Under the pieces are notes generated by a model. It saw only the letters and a list, made by a program, of their open reading frames with translations. It was not told where the DNA came from and searched no databases. Source: Natronosalvus vescus (GTDB lineage: Archaea; Halobacteriota; Halobacteria; Halobacteriales; Natrialbaceae). Taken from it: a DNA stretch of 64,000 nt. A program made the position numbers and the translations under genes. The stretch spans positions 2,170,001 to 2,234,000 of the forward strand of contig NZ_CP099546.1 of the NCBI RefSeq assembly GCF_023973145.1. The letters are read 5' to 3'. Positions 43,896 through 52,003 of the stretch are shown here, piece by piece (the first letter of the stretch is position 1; each line of letters opens with the position of its first letter).

Positions 43896-44693
43896 ATGGA
43901 TCTCGACGTCGACGGCAACGCGGCACTGGTAACGGCTTCCTCGAGCGGCCTCGGCCTGGCGAGTGCGACGACGCTCGCCAGCCAGGGCGCCAACGTCGCC
44001 ATCTGCGGGCGCGACGAGGAACGACTCGAGGCGGCGCGCGAACGCGTCCTCGAGGCGGCACCGGACGACGGGGACGTGGAGGTGCTCGCCAGGCGGACGG
44101 ATCTGACCGACCCGGACGAGGTATCGGAGCTCGTCGAGACGACCGCCGAGGCCTTCGGCGGCATCGACCACCTGGTCACCTCCGCTGGCGGCCCGCCGAG
44201 TACGACCTTCCTCGAGACGACCGAACGCCAGTGGTACCAGGCCTACGATCTCCTGGTGATGAGCGTCGTCTGGACGATCGAGGAGGCCCACCCGCACCTG
44301 CTCGAGTCCGACGAGGGATCGATCGTCTGTATCACCTCCCGCACCGTCCAGGAGGTCGCCGACGGCCTCCTGCTCTCGAACGCCGTCCGTCGCGGGGTGA
44401 TCGGCCTCGTCAAGACCATCGCGCGCGAGTTCGCTCCAGAAATTCGAGCCAACGCCGTCCTCCCGGGAACGATCGAGACACCGCGCATCGAGGAGCTAAT
44501 CGAGGCCCGAATCGAGAACGGCACCTACGAGAGCTACGAGGCAGGGCTCGAGGCGCTCGCCGCCGACATCCCGATGGGTCGGATCGGCGATCCCGGGGAA
44601 CTGGGCGACGTCGTCGCGTTCCTCTCGAGTCCACACGCGAGCTTCGTCAACGGGGTCGAGGTACCGATCGACGGCGGGCTGATGCGAAGTTAA
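43896..44693 (+). CDS. Atypical short-chain dehydrogenase/reductase
   Basis: A 265-residue Rossmann-fold SDR. The cofactor site is ALVTASSSGLGLASA (TGxxxGxG replaced by TASSSGLG), followed by NVAICGRDEERLEAARERV and TSAGGPPSTTFLE. The catalytic Y-x-x-x-K is missing: the position reads LLLSNAVRRGVIGLVK, with Ser for Tyr and Arg for Lys. I recall a subgroup of BKR-like SDRs with this pattern, so it is probably a stable variant and not a damaged gene. The catalytic role is therefore uncertain. ATG 43896 is chosen; ATG 43869 adds nine residues. Confidence 0.83.
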   Translation: MDLDVDGNAALVTASSSGLGLASATTLASQGANVAICGRDEERLEAARERVLEAAPDDGDVEVLARRTDLTDPDEVSELVETTAEAFGGIDHLVTSAGGPPSTTFLETTERQWYQAYDLLVMSVVWTIEEAHPHLLESDEGSIVCITSRTVQEVADGLLLSNAVRRGVIGLVKTIAREFAPEIRANAVLPGTIETPRIEELIEARIENGTYESYEAGLEALAADIPMGRIGDPGELGDVVAFLSSPHASFVNGVEVPIDGGLMRS

Positions 44694-44839
44694 GTGATCG
44701 ATGGGGGGAACTGATGCGGAGTTAGGGGCCTGGCGACGGCGATCATCGATCGTCGATCGCCGTCAGTTGCTCACCGGCTCTCGCGAGTTCGGCGGCTTTT
44801 GTTCCCCCTCAAGTTCCTTATTTCGACGATCGCCATCCC

Positions 44840-45979
44840 TCACTCCCCCTCGCGAAGCCGGTCGGCAACGGTTCCGATACGGTCGGCGTCCGATCGTGGT
44901 GCCACGAGCACTCGATCGTCGACCACGGCGACCACGAGGTCGTCGACGCCCACTAACGAGACCTGTTTGCCCGGTGCGGCGACGACGTTTCCGGCCGCCT
45001 CGAGCGCATCCACGTGCGTCTCCCCGATCGACGCGTTCGCTTCGCCATCGGTGCTCGAGATGTGACCGAGCGCATCCCACGTGCCGAGATCGTCCCAGCC
45101 GACCGAAAGCGGGAGGACGTAGGCGTCGTCAGTTCGCTCGAGGATCGCTTCGTCAACGCTGATTGGGTCGACCGTGGCGAACGCGTCGCCGGGATCGACG
45201 CCCGTCTCGAGTGCGTCGACCAGCGGCGCGAGCGGAGAGTCGCGCGCAGCCTCGAGCAGTGCTTCGGGCGTCCAGGCGAAGATCCCGGCGTTCCAGGAAG
45301 CACCCGCCTCGATGAGCGAGGCGGCGGTCTTTCCGTCGGGTTTCTCGCGGAAGTCGGCAACTGGTGCGAACGCTTCGGCGGCGAGGTCGCCCTCGGGGAG
45401 AACGTACCCGAAACCAGTCGCCGGCCGCGTCGGTTCGACACCCAGTGTGACCAGCCCCTCCGTCTCGAGGGCGATCGCGGCCGCCCGCTCCAGCGCGTCG
45501 GCGAATGCCACGTCGTCGTCGACGTGGTGATCGCTCGGCAGCGTCACCAGCACGGGCGGCTCCTCGCCCACATCGGCGAGTCGCCAGGCGGCGTACACCA
45601 GCGCGGGGCCGGTGCCTGCGGGCTCGGGTTCGATCAGGAGCGGGACGTCGGGCGCGCGCTCGTGAACCCCCGACGCGAGGGGTTCGGTCGTCAGGACGTA
45701 CTGCTCGTCGCTCGCCCGGCGCGCTCGCTCGAGGGTGCGCTCGAGTAGTGACGTGTTGCCGTCGCCGTCGTCGCAGTCATCGTCGCCGCCGTCGCAGTCG
45801 CCATCGGCCTCGAGCTCGAACTCGAACGCGAGGAACTGTTTCGGCCGATCGGGCCGGCTCAACGGGTACAGACGGCTGCCGGAACCCCCAGCGAGGACGC
45901 AGGCGATAATCGGCCGATCGCAGGGCCGATCGTGGGAGCGAGCACGAGCGCGAGCGTGACCGCGAGAGTCGTTCCCCAT
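44840..45979 (-). CDS. manC: Mannose-1-phosphate guanylyltransferase (ManC/NTP-transferase type)
   Basis: A 379-residue nucleotidyltransferase that makes GDP-mannose from mannose-1-phosphate and GTP, for glycans or mannosyl compounds. Signature: IACVLAGGSGSRLYPLSRPDRPKQFL near residue 25, then LIEPEPAGTGPALVYAAW, VTLPSDHHV, GFGYVLPEG, ASWNAGIFAWTPE and SVGWDDLGTWDAL. An acidic insert (DGDCDGGDDDCDDGDG) after residue 57 is a halophilic addition. There is no fused isomerase domain. It stands alone; no glycosyltransferase genes are adjacent. Confidence 0.88.
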   Translation of the reverse strand: MGNDSRGHARARARSHDRPCDRPIIACVLAGGSGSRLYPLSRPDRPKQFLAFEFELEADGDCDGGDDDCDDGDGNTSLLERTLERARRASDEQYVLTTEPLASGVHERAPDVPLLIEPEPAGTGPALVYAAWRLADVGEEPPVLVTLPSDHHVDDDVAFADALERAAAIALETEGLVTLGVEPTRPATGFGYVLPEGDLAAEAFAPVADFREKPDGKTAASLIEAGASWNAGIFAWTPEALLEAARDSPLAPLVDALETGVDPGDAFATVDPISVDEAILERTDDAYVLPLSVGWDDLGTWDALGHISSTDGEANASIGETHVDALEAAGNVVAAPGKQVSLVGVDDLVVAVVDDRVLVAPRSDADRIGTVADRLREGE

Positions 45980-45985
45980 CCGTCG

Positions 45986-46297
45986 TCACCAGGTCTCGAT
46001 CCGCCCCTCGTGGACGTCCTCCACGCAGCCCTCGCAGTCGGGGTGGTCGGCCTCGTAACACGCCGGGCGGTACTCCTCGTCGAGTTTTGCCGCCCGTCGT
46101 TCGGCGAATCGTCGGCAGACGATCTTCGCGCGCCCGGCGTCGTCCGTGGGGAGGCTCTTGGCGTTTCGGGCGGCACGATAGGCCTCGCGAGCCTCATCGA
46201 GCTGGCCGTCCGCCGATCGGCGAACCTCCTCGTACTGCGTTCCCGCCTGCTGGAGCTTTGTGCGGAGAAAACGCTCGATCCGACGCCGATCTGCCAT
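45986..46297 (-). CDS. Small haloarchaeal protein with cysteine cluster
   Basis: A 103-residue protein: MADRRRIERFLRTKLQQAGTQYEEVRRSADGQLDEAREAYRAARNAKSL is a long helix, and the C-terminal part (RRFAERRAAKLDEEYRPACYEADHPDCEGCVEDVHEGRIETW) has three cysteines and two histidines that could bind zinc. It ends six bases before the start of the guanylyltransferase gene downstream, so the two are probably co-transcribed. I cannot assign a function. ATG 46297 is chosen 10 residues into the open frame. Confidence 0.7.
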   Translation of the reverse strand: MADRRRIERFLRTKLQQAGTQYEEVRRSADGQLDEAREAYRAARNAKSLPTDDAGRAKIVCRRFAERRAAKLDEEYRPACYEADHPDCEGCVEDVHEGRIETW

Positions 46298-46393
46298 TCT
46301 CGATGGGTGTTCGTGGGCGGGACACATAGGCCCGTCGCCAGGCTTCCGGTGTTGTGACTACCGTCTCCCGTTCGACGTGTCCCATCGACCAGA

Positions 46394-46402
46394 CATTTTA
46401 TC
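46394..46402 (+). promoter_or_regulatory. TATA-like box of the 46427 lipoprotein gene
   Basis: CATTTTATC centred 29 nt before the ATG at 46427. Confidence 0.55.
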
Positions 46403-46426
46403 ACGACCCTGCGTATTGTACAGAAT

Positions 46427-46840
46427 ATGGAACGCCGTGCTTTACTCGGGACACTTGGTCTCGTCACGACGAGCGGCTGTCTCTCGGTATTACGGGATTC
46501 TGCTTCCGTTACGTTTGAGATCGTCAATTTCAGAGCGGAGCGGTTCACCGCAGACGTCACGCTTCGCCGCGACGGTGCCGTCGTACTGGACGGGTTCGTC
46601 GATATACCTGCGCGAGAACCCGATGAAGACGCCTCCGGGTTGTCGCTTCAGACGCTCGAGAGCGTATCCAACGGGGACGCCATCGACGCCCGGGTCGAGA
46701 TCGACGGTCGGGAGTACGAGTCCCGGTACGAAATCACGTGCTCTGGCAGTGATCGAGCGGCGAACACGTTCCAGTTCACCATCTGGTCGAGTGAAGACCG
46801 TGGAGACGATGGTATGGCGTTCGAGGGAAGCACGTGCTGA
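46427..46840 (+). CDS. Predicted small lipoprotein
   Basis: A 137-residue exported protein with a signal and lipobox in MERRALLGTLGLVTTSGCLSV (RR pair, cysteine at 18). The mature part is a beta-rich domain (ASVTFEIVNFRAERFTADVTLRRDGAVVLDGFVDIPA, ARVEIDGREYESRYEITC) that looks immunoglobulin-like. It resembles in size and layout the lipoprotein at 39852. Its function is unknown. It lies upstream of rpa3 but with a separate promoter between them. Confidence 0.68.
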   Translation: MERRALLGTLGLVTTSGCLSVLRDSASVTFEIVNFRAERFTADVTLRRDGAVVLDGFVDIPAREPDEDASGLSLQTLESVSNGDAIDARVEIDGREYESRYEITCSGSDRAANTFQFTIWSSEDRGDDGMAFEGSTC

Positions 46841-46941
46841 TCGGAGATGACCGCGACGGACTGGTTTGCCGCAACGCGTGCTATCGCTCCCCTCGAGCGA
46901 TTTCGCCTCTCGCCACGTCCACTTTCACTCCGGTGGCGGCA

Positions 46942-46950
46942 GTTTAAATA
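46942..46950 (+). promoter_or_regulatory. TATA-like box of the rpa3 operon
   Basis: GTTTAAATA centred 26 nt before the ATG of a short leader ORF at 46972 and 63 nt before rpa3, so the transcript should start at or just before the leader ORF. Confidence 0.65.
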
Positions 46951-46971
46951 CGATCGGGCGCGAACGTCGGT

Positions 46972-47004
46972 ATGCCTCCCATGGATACACAAGAGGAGGC
47001 GTGA
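46972..47004 (+). promoter_or_regulatory. 10-codon leader ORF carrying the rpa3 ribosome binding site
   Basis: ATG at 46972 opens a frame that reads MPPMDTQEEA and stops at 47002-47004, four bases before the rpa3 ATG. Its codons GAG-GAG-GCG contain GGAGG at 46995-46999, a Shine-Dalgarno sequence 9 bases before rpa3. The TATA box places the transcription start at about this ATG, so the leader could be translated without a leader sequence and then feed ribosomes to rpa3. Confidence 0.45.
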
Positions 47005-47008
47005 TCCG

Positions 47009-47938
47009 ATGAGCGACGTACGCCAACACGCAGAAGACATACACGCGCAGTTTTCAGACCACATCGACGTCGACGTCGACGACGTCGCGGAACGACTCAG
47101 CACCCTCGTCGACGAGTACAAAGTGCCGATGGACGAGGCGCGCCGTTCCGTCACGACGCACTACCTCGACGCGGCCGGCCTCGAGCGCGAGGACATCTCG
47201 AGCGGCTCGAGCGAACGCGCCCAGATCGAGGACGTCGACGAACCCGAGGAGTGGATCGACCTCCGCGCCAAGGTCATCGAACTCTGGGAGCCCCGCAGCG
47301 ACTCCGTTGCACAGGTCGGCCTCCTGGGAGATCCGACGGGGACGATCAAGTTCACCAAGTGGGCCAAATCCGACCTCCCGAGCCTCGAGGAGGGCGGCGT
47401 TTACGACCTCCGGAACGTCGTCACCGACGAGTACCAGGGCCGGTACTCGGTGAAACTCAACTCGACGACGGTCGTCGAGGAACTGGACGAAGACATCGAA
47501 GTCGGCGACGACACCTCCGAGATCGAGGGAGCACTCGTCGACATGCAGAGCGGGAGCGGCCTGATCAAACGCTGCCCCGAGGAGGGCTGTACCTACGTCC
47601 TCCAGAACGGCCGCTGTCCCGACCACGGCGAGGTCGAAGGCGAGTTCGACCTCCGCATCAAGGGCGTCGTCGACGACGGGATCGACGCCCACGAGGTCAT
47701 CTTCGACGCCGAGGCCACCGAGGGGCTGACCGGGATCAGCCTCGAGGAGGCAAAGGAGATGGCGATGGACGCCCTCGATACGACCATCGTCGCCGACGAG
47801 ATCCGCGACCGGATCGTCGGCACCTACTACCGCATCGAAGGGCCGACGTTCGGCCGCTACGTCCTCGCGGACGAGGTCGAGGAACTCGACGGGCCGGTCG
47901 ATGGCGAGGAACTGCTGATCAAAGCGAGGTCGATGTAA
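47009..47938 (+). CDS. rpa3: Replication protein A (RPA3-type, OB fold with zinc finger)
   Basis: Single-strand-DNA-binding protein for replication and repair. At 309 residues with one central OB fold and a zinc finger it matches haloarchaeal RPA3, not the longer three-OB RPA1. An N-terminal helical segment (1-65) is followed by the OB region (about 82-165: WIDLRAKVIELWEP, VAQVGLLGDPTGTIKFTKW, YDLRNVVTDEYQGRYSVKL). The zinc site is C189, C194, C203 and H206 (CPEEGC ... CPDHG). The C-terminal part is alpha/beta. The gene is followed with no gap by its partner. In Haloferax the rpa3 operon is important for DNA repair. Confidence 0.92.
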   Translation: MSDVRQHAEDIHAQFSDHIDVDVDDVAERLSTLVDEYKVPMDEARRSVTTHYLDAAGLEREDISSGSSERAQIEDVDEPEEWIDLRAKVIELWEPRSDSVAQVGLLGDPTGTIKFTKWAKSDLPSLEEGGVYDLRNVVTDEYQGRYSVKLNSTTVVEELDEDIEVGDDTSEIEGALVDMQSGSGLIKRCPEEGCTYVLQNGRCPDHGEVEGEFDLRIKGVVDDGIDAHEVIFDAEATEGLTGISLEEAKEMAMDALDTTIVADEIRDRIVGTYYRIEGPTFGRYVLADEVEELDGPVDGEELLIKARSM

Positions 47939-48565
47939 ATGTCTCAGACGCAACTCACCCGCGAAGTCGCAAAGCGCGTCTTCGCCTCGGAATTCAACGA
48001 TTCGACGTACGCGTTCAAGGAGTCGGACGACGAGCGCGCACCGAACTACGCCCTGTTGCCGACCGGCGACCGCGCCAACCGCGTGTTCTTCGTCGGCACC
48101 CTCACCGAAACCGAAGACGTCGGCGAGGAGAGCGAGTACTGGCGCGGCCGCGTCGTCGACCCGACGGGGACGTTCTTCGTCTACGCCGGCCAGTACCAGC
48201 CCGAAGCCGCCGCCGTGCTCCGGGACACCGAACCGCCGGCGTACGTCGCCATCGTCGGCAAACCGCGCACCTACGAGACCGACGACGGCACCGTCAACGT
48301 CTCCGTGCGACCCGAATCGATCGCCGTGGTCGACGAGGCCACCCGCGACCGCTGGGTCGTCGAGTGCGCCGACCGCACCCTCGAGCGCATCGAGGCGTTC
48401 ACGGAGTGGGAAGCCGAGCAGGAGGCCCCCGAAAGCGGCTCCGTCGCGCCGACCAACGAGTACGCCCAGATGGCTCACGAGCGGTACGATTTGCCCGTCG
48501 AAAATTACCGCCGTGACGTGATTCAGGCCTTAGAGAGCCTCGAGGAGCTCGAGGCCTCGGCCTGA
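47939..48565 (+). CDS. rpap3: RPA-associated protein (RPAP3-like)
   Basis: A 208-residue OB-fold protein (COG3390-type) that partners with RPA. Text: REVAKRVFASEFNDSTYAFKESDDERAPNYALLPTGDRANRVFFVGTLTE, YWRGRVVDPTGTFFVYAGQYQPEAAAVL, PPAYVAIVGKPRTYETDDGTVNVSVRPESI. Its ATG begins on the base right after the rpa3 stop codon, so the two are surely co-translated. In Haloferax the matching pair acts together in single-strand DNA binding and repair. Confidence 0.92.
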   Translation: MSQTQLTREVAKRVFASEFNDSTYAFKESDDERAPNYALLPTGDRANRVFFVGTLTETEDVGEESEYWRGRVVDPTGTFFVYAGQYQPEAAAVLRDTEPPAYVAIVGKPRTYETDDGTVNVSVRPESIAVVDEATRDRWVVECADRTLERIEAFTEWEAEQEAPESGSVAPTNEYAQMAHERYDLPVENYRRDVIQALESLEELEASA

Positions 48566-48679
48566 CGACCGTTCGGGCGCTCTGTCATCTCGCACCACAC
48601 CGTTTTTGACCCATTGTCAAGGATGTCGGCTCGTGTAATCGCGCGTTGCCGATCGTGACCGATGAGCGCTGTGCGAGCC

Positions 48680-48688
48680 CTTTATGTA
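48680..48688 (+). promoter_or_regulatory. TATA-like box of the 48712 gene
   Basis: CTTTATGTA centred 28 nt before the ATG at 48712; it supports the short start. Confidence 0.5.
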
Positions 48689-48711
48689 GACCGGGTTTGA
48701 AAACTCCACCA

Positions 48712-48876
48712 ATGAGCACCGACGAAACGCTATTCAGCGGTGAAAACGAGGACGCGATTCGGAAAGCCATGTACATCATGCTCGCCTGGATTCTGGTGGT
48801 CGTCGCTGCCGGCATCGCCCTGGTCGTCTTTCGCGATGCGTTCAGCGGCGTGTTCACCCTCCTTGGCCTGTTTTAA
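48712..48876 (+). CDS. Small single-helix membrane protein (54 residues)
   Basis: MSTDETLFSGENEDAIRKAMYIMLAWILVVVAAGIALVVFRDAFSGVF has an acidic soluble N-terminus and one long membrane helix, then a second short hydrophobic end. A TATA box 28 nt upstream and halophile-type acidic start support a real gene. The function is unknown; it could be a small subunit of a membrane complex. Confidence 0.65.
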   Translation: MSTDETLFSGENEDAIRKAMYIMLAWILVVVAAGIALVVFRDAFSGVFTLLGLF

Positions 48877-49115
48877 CGGCGTCTACTGACACGGATCGAC
48901 GAAGGTGGTGGGTCGTGCGAGTGTAATCGACCGAGCGGCTCGATTGTGCCGACATTTCAATCCGCGTTCGGACGTCCCCGGGGTGGATCGAACCGTGTAC
49001 GACGAATCCACCCACAGCCCACGCGGTGTCGTCGACCCGCCCGGCGACACACCGTTCTCGATGAACCGTCGGGTCGACGTCTCGCTACGTGTGACTCGAG
49101 CGTCTGTCGAGCCCG

Positions 49116-49268
49116 TCACAGCGTCCGGTATCGGACGAACAGATAGATGATGACGAAGACGAATGCGCTGGCGAAGAGGTACTCGCCCAGCGAGAGTGCA
49201 TAGACCAGCGCGCCCGCATTGAGCGCGATGCCGAACAGATAGATTGGGGCCAGTCGCTCCGTGTTCAC
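49116..49268 (-). CDS. Small membrane protein (50 residues, GTG start)
   Basis: Reading leftward from a GTG at 49268: VNTERLAPIYLFGIALNAGALVYALSLGEYLF followed by a second helix and ending RYRTL. It has two hydrophobic helices with a short loop, the layout of haloarchaeal small membrane proteins. A TGA lies two codons upstream, so GTG is the only reasonable start. The start overlaps the stop of a 19-residue ORF upstream (GTGA), which argues for coupled translation. The function is unknown. Confidence 0.62.
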   Translation of the reverse strand: MNTERLAPIYLFGIALNAGALVYALSLGEYLFASAFVFVIIYLFVRYRTL

Positions 49269-49324
49269 GCGTCATCACCGCCGCGTCGCTTCCATCGAGT
49301 GAGTGATTCCATCTCTGGATTCAT
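49265..49324 (-). CDS. Possible 19-residue peptide upstream of the 49268 gene
   Basis: ATG 49324 opens MNPEMESLTRWKRRGGDDA, whose TGA overlaps the GTG of the following membrane protein gene (GTGA). It may be a leader peptide or just a chance frame; only the overlap supports it. Confidence 0.3.
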   Translation of the reverse strand: MNPEMESLTRWKRRGGDDA

Positions 49325-49415
49325 TGATCGATATCGGTGCGGAACCACCGTGAATCCGTCGCTCTCGGCTGTCGACTCGGTACGTTCGTGGGTACGTCTG
49401 GCACCATTATATCGC

Positions 49416-49426
49416 CTATAAATTTA
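49416..49426 (+). promoter_or_regulatory. TATA-like box of the 49451 gene
   Basis: CTATAAATTTA centred 30 nt before the ATG at 49451, in a locally AT-rich patch. Confidence 0.65.
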
Positions 49427-49450
49427 CCCGAACGTCCGAAACACGAGGCT

Positions 49451-50041
49451 ATGTCCGAACGCACACACTCGAGAACGTCGTCGACGGCGCTCCCGCTGAA
49501 AGAAGGTGCACTCGGGGGTGTCGGCGCGTTCGTCGCCGGCTACGTCCTCACCTACCTGCTCGTCATGGTGGATTCGGAACTAGAGTACACCGACGAGTCC
49601 TCGGCGTTCGAGCTGATCGGCACCGTGTTCTACAACGCGCATTTCGTCGACGCGGAGTTCGTCTTCGCCTCGGGAACGGTGTTCGAGGGGACGCGGCGAC
49701 TCAACATCATCGCCGAAGAGAGTACCCAGTTCCCCGAACCGGTGTTTTACCTCGTGCCGGTCGCCATCCTGTTCGGCGTCGGGGCACTGATCGCGCACCG
49801 ATCGCTTCCGGCGGCGGCGACCGGCGTCGAAGGGGCGAAAGCGGGTGCCTCGGTGGTCGTCGGCTACCTTCCACTCGCCGTCGTCGGCAGCGTCCTCTTC
49901 GAGGCGACCGCCGAGTTCGAGATTCTGGGCGAAACGATCAGGTCGACGTTCGGCCCCGACATGTTGATGTCCATCATCTTCGTCGGGCTCGTGTTCCCGC
50001 TGGTTCTGGGCGCTGCCGGCGGCTTCCTGGCTCGTCGGTAG
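49451..50041 (+). CDS. Haloarchaeal four-helix membrane protein
   Basis: A 196-residue membrane protein. Hydrophobic segments: LGGVGAFVAGYVLTYLLVMV, VFYLVPVAILFGVGALIAHRSL, GASVVVGYLPLAVVGSVLF and LMSIIFVGLVFPLVLGAAGGFLARR. Between helices 1 and 2 a loop of about 70 residues (DSELEYTDESSAFELIGTVFYNAHFVDAEFVF) is acidic and probably outside the cell. The family is common in haloarchaea and its function is unknown to me. The TATA box fixes the ATG at 49451. Confidence 0.7.
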   Translation: MSERTHSRTSSTALPLKEGALGGVGAFVAGYVLTYLLVMVDSELEYTDESSAFELIGTVFYNAHFVDAEFVFASGTVFEGTRRLNIIAEESTQFPEPVFYLVPVAILFGVGALIAHRSLPAAATGVEGAKAGASVVVGYLPLAVVGSVLFEATAEFEILGETIRSTFGPDMLMSIIFVGLVFPLVLGAAGGFLARR

Positions 50042-50179
50042 TCGCCGGATCTCGTCTGTGCCTCGAGTATCGGATACTCGTCGGTGCCTGGGACTTGGTC
50101 GAAGTGAGGCCGGCGGATTCACAACGATTCGGAGCGAAACGACGATGTCCACTGCGAACGCAGGTACGGACACCAGACC

Positions 50180-50665
50180 ATGACGTCCGGCCGTATCCGC
50201 GCGATCCACATCGCCCCCGAACAGGGCGCGCCACCCGAGTCACGTGCGCGCGTCAAGGCGGTCGCCGACGCCGGGCTCGAGGGCGACCGCTACTTTCACT
50301 CCTCGGGTACGTTCGCCGATCGGGAGGGGAGCGACCTCACGCTGATCGAATCAGAAGTCCTCGAGGCGGTCGAACGCGACTGCGACCTCGCGCTCGAACC
50401 CGGCGTCCACCGCCGAAACGTGACGACCCAGGGGGTCGCGTTGAACCACCTCGTCGATCGTCGCTTCCGCATCGGCGAGGCGGTCTGTGTCGGCACGGAA
50501 CGCTGTGAACCGTGTTCGTACCTCGAGTCTCACCTCGAGCAACGTGGCGTCCGCGAGGCGCTGGTTCACCGGGGTGGGCTCAGAGCCCGGATCCTCGAGG
50601 GTGGCGTGATCGAGATGGGTGATCCGATCGACGTGCTCGAGCCATCAGGCCAACAGGACGAGTAG
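50180..50665 (+). CDS. MOSC-domain protein
   Basis: A 161-residue MOSC (molybdenum cofactor sulfurase C-terminal) domain protein. Family text: KAVADAGLEGDRYFHSSGTF, GSDLTLIESEVLEAVERD, LEPGVHRRNVTTQGVALNHLVDRRFRIGEAVCVGTERCEPCSYLE. The conserved cysteine is in the ERCEPC motif. Stand-alone MOSC proteins carry sulfur or bind Mo-cofactor for molybdoenzymes such as YiiM-type hydroxylamine-reducing proteins. No other Mo gene is near, and the next gene starts 65 bases downstream with its own likely promoter. Confidence 0.87.
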   Translation: MTSGRIRAIHIAPEQGAPPESRARVKAVADAGLEGDRYFHSSGTFADREGSDLTLIESEVLEAVERDCDLALEPGVHRRNVTTQGVALNHLVDRRFRIGEAVCVGTERCEPCSYLESHLEQRGVREALVHRGGLRARILEGGVIEMGDPIDVLEPSGQQDE

Positions 50666-50730
50666 TACGAACGCCGAACGACGATTCCGAAGTAGAAACG
50701 CATAGATTCGGCCAGTCCTTTCTCTCGCGT

Positions 50731-51525
50731 ATGAACGAGCCAGGCGTGCAGGTGCTCATGGATCAGTCGACGCTCGAGGCTCGCGTCGAGGCGAGCGAGG
50801 TACCCGACTGGGTTCGGGCGCACTACGAAAGCTTCACCGAGGGGTTGCTCGGGACGCGAAACGACAGTCCATTTCCCTGTCACTTTGGCGTCGAGTCAGT
50901 TCGAAAGGGGTGGCCGCTGTACACCGCCGTCGAGTCGATGACCGACAAGGATGCGTTGTTCGCCCTCGGTGAAACCTTACTCGAGTACCTCGAGGTGTAC
51001 GACGACCACAGCGAGCAGGCCTCCCTCGTCACCTTTTTCAAACCGCCCGAGCGCGAGCTTCGCGAGCGCGAGTATCACGAGGCGCTGTGGCACATTCTCC
51101 AGGTGCTCCACGCTCACGACCCCGAACCCTGGCCAGATGACATCCCGACCGATCCAGACACCAGTACGTGGGAGTTCTGTTTCGGCGGTGAAGCGCTCTT
51201 TCCCACCTGCCGGGCACCATTTTACGACACGCGGAAGAGTCGATACTGCCCGATCGGTCTCGAGATCACCTTCCAGCCGCGGACGCTGTTCGACGGGATC
51301 ACCGCCGACACCGACGCCGGGCAACGCGCCCGCGAGATTATCCAGGGACGCCTCGAGGAGTACGACGGCGTCTGTCCTCACGCTGACCTCGGGGACTGGG
51401 GCGTCGAGGGCGACCGCGAGTGGCCGCAGTACATGCTCTCTTCGGACGAGTCACAGGCACCTTCGGAGTGCCCGATGCGAGTGACTCGTACGCACCCGAA
51501 GGGATCGGTCGTCATCGGCGACTGA
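50731..51525 (+). CDS. YqcI/YcgG family protein
   Basis: A 264-residue protein of the YqcI/YcgG family. Characteristic text: DSPFPCHFGVESVRKGWPLYTAVES, FFKPPERELREREYHEALWHILQVLHAHDPEPWP, WEFCFGGEALFPTCRAPFYDTRKSRYCPIGLEITFQPR and the C-terminal PQYMLSSDES. Bacterial members are of uncertain function, with some linked to heme or N-oxygenation chemistry (related to the FrbG/HO-like proteins, from memory). Several conserved His/Cys residues suggest a metal site. ATG 50731 is used; ATG 50758 is possible. Confidence 0.82.
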   Translation: MNEPGVQVLMDQSTLEARVEASEVPDWVRAHYESFTEGLLGTRNDSPFPCHFGVESVRKGWPLYTAVESMTDKDALFALGETLLEYLEVYDDHSEQASLVTFFKPPERELREREYHEALWHILQVLHAHDPEPWPDDIPTDPDTSTWEFCFGGEALFPTCRAPFYDTRKSRYCPIGLEITFQPRTLFDGITADTDAGQRAREIIQGRLEEYDGVCPHADLGDWGVEGDREWPQYMLSSDESQAPSECPMRVTRTHPKGSVVIGD

Positions 51526-51574
51526 TCTCGCTCGACGGTTCGGGGCATCGCCACGGCAGGTGTATTCTGGACTC

Positions 51575-51961
51575 ATGGTGGGTGTCTATCGGCCTCGAGA
51601 CGGGCAGCATATCAGCGTTGAAGCTGTACAGGACGAGCTATTCATCCCCTTACTCGAGAGTGGGGATATGCCCTTCACGACATCTACGTCGGCTTCGCTC
51701 CCAACGCAAACGATCCACGAACCAAACGTGGGGCGATTCCTCGTCGTCGTCGACACCCTCCCGGCGACCCTCGATGACGTGTCCGTCGCCGTCGGCTCGC
51801 GAACGGTTCGCGTCGAGGTCGGCGGTTCGATAGGATGCGTACACGAAGTCGAACCGCCCTCACCCAAGATGATTTTCGGGGACGAGCGTCGGGCCTGGTA
51901 TCATAACGGCGTCCTCACGGTAGCCGTCGAAACGGTGCACTGCGGACGAGCGCTCGAGTAG
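51575..51961 (+). CDS. HSP20-like fold protein of unknown function
   Basis: A 128-residue protein. The C-terminal 90 residues (VGRFLVVVDTLPATLDDVSVAVGSRTVRVEVGG ... YHNGVLTVAVET) have the order of an alpha-crystallin/HSP20 fold: a strand pair, an acidic loop and the closing NGVLTV motif. This is close to haloarchaeal DUF7127-type proteins. The IXI-like tail of true small heat-shock proteins is absent. Start ATG 51575 (GTG 51560 adds five residues). It converges on the copper ATPase gene. Confidence 0.65.
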   Translation: MVGVYRPRDGQHISVEAVQDELFIPLLESGDMPFTTSTSASLPTQTIHEPNVGRFLVVVDTLPATLDDVSVAVGSRTVRVEVGGSIGCVHEVEPPSPKMIFGDERRAWYHNGVLTVAVETVHCGRALE

Positions 51962-52003
51962 CGCGAAAGGCGAGCATCGGTCACCCGCTGACGTTCAACT
52001 CCG

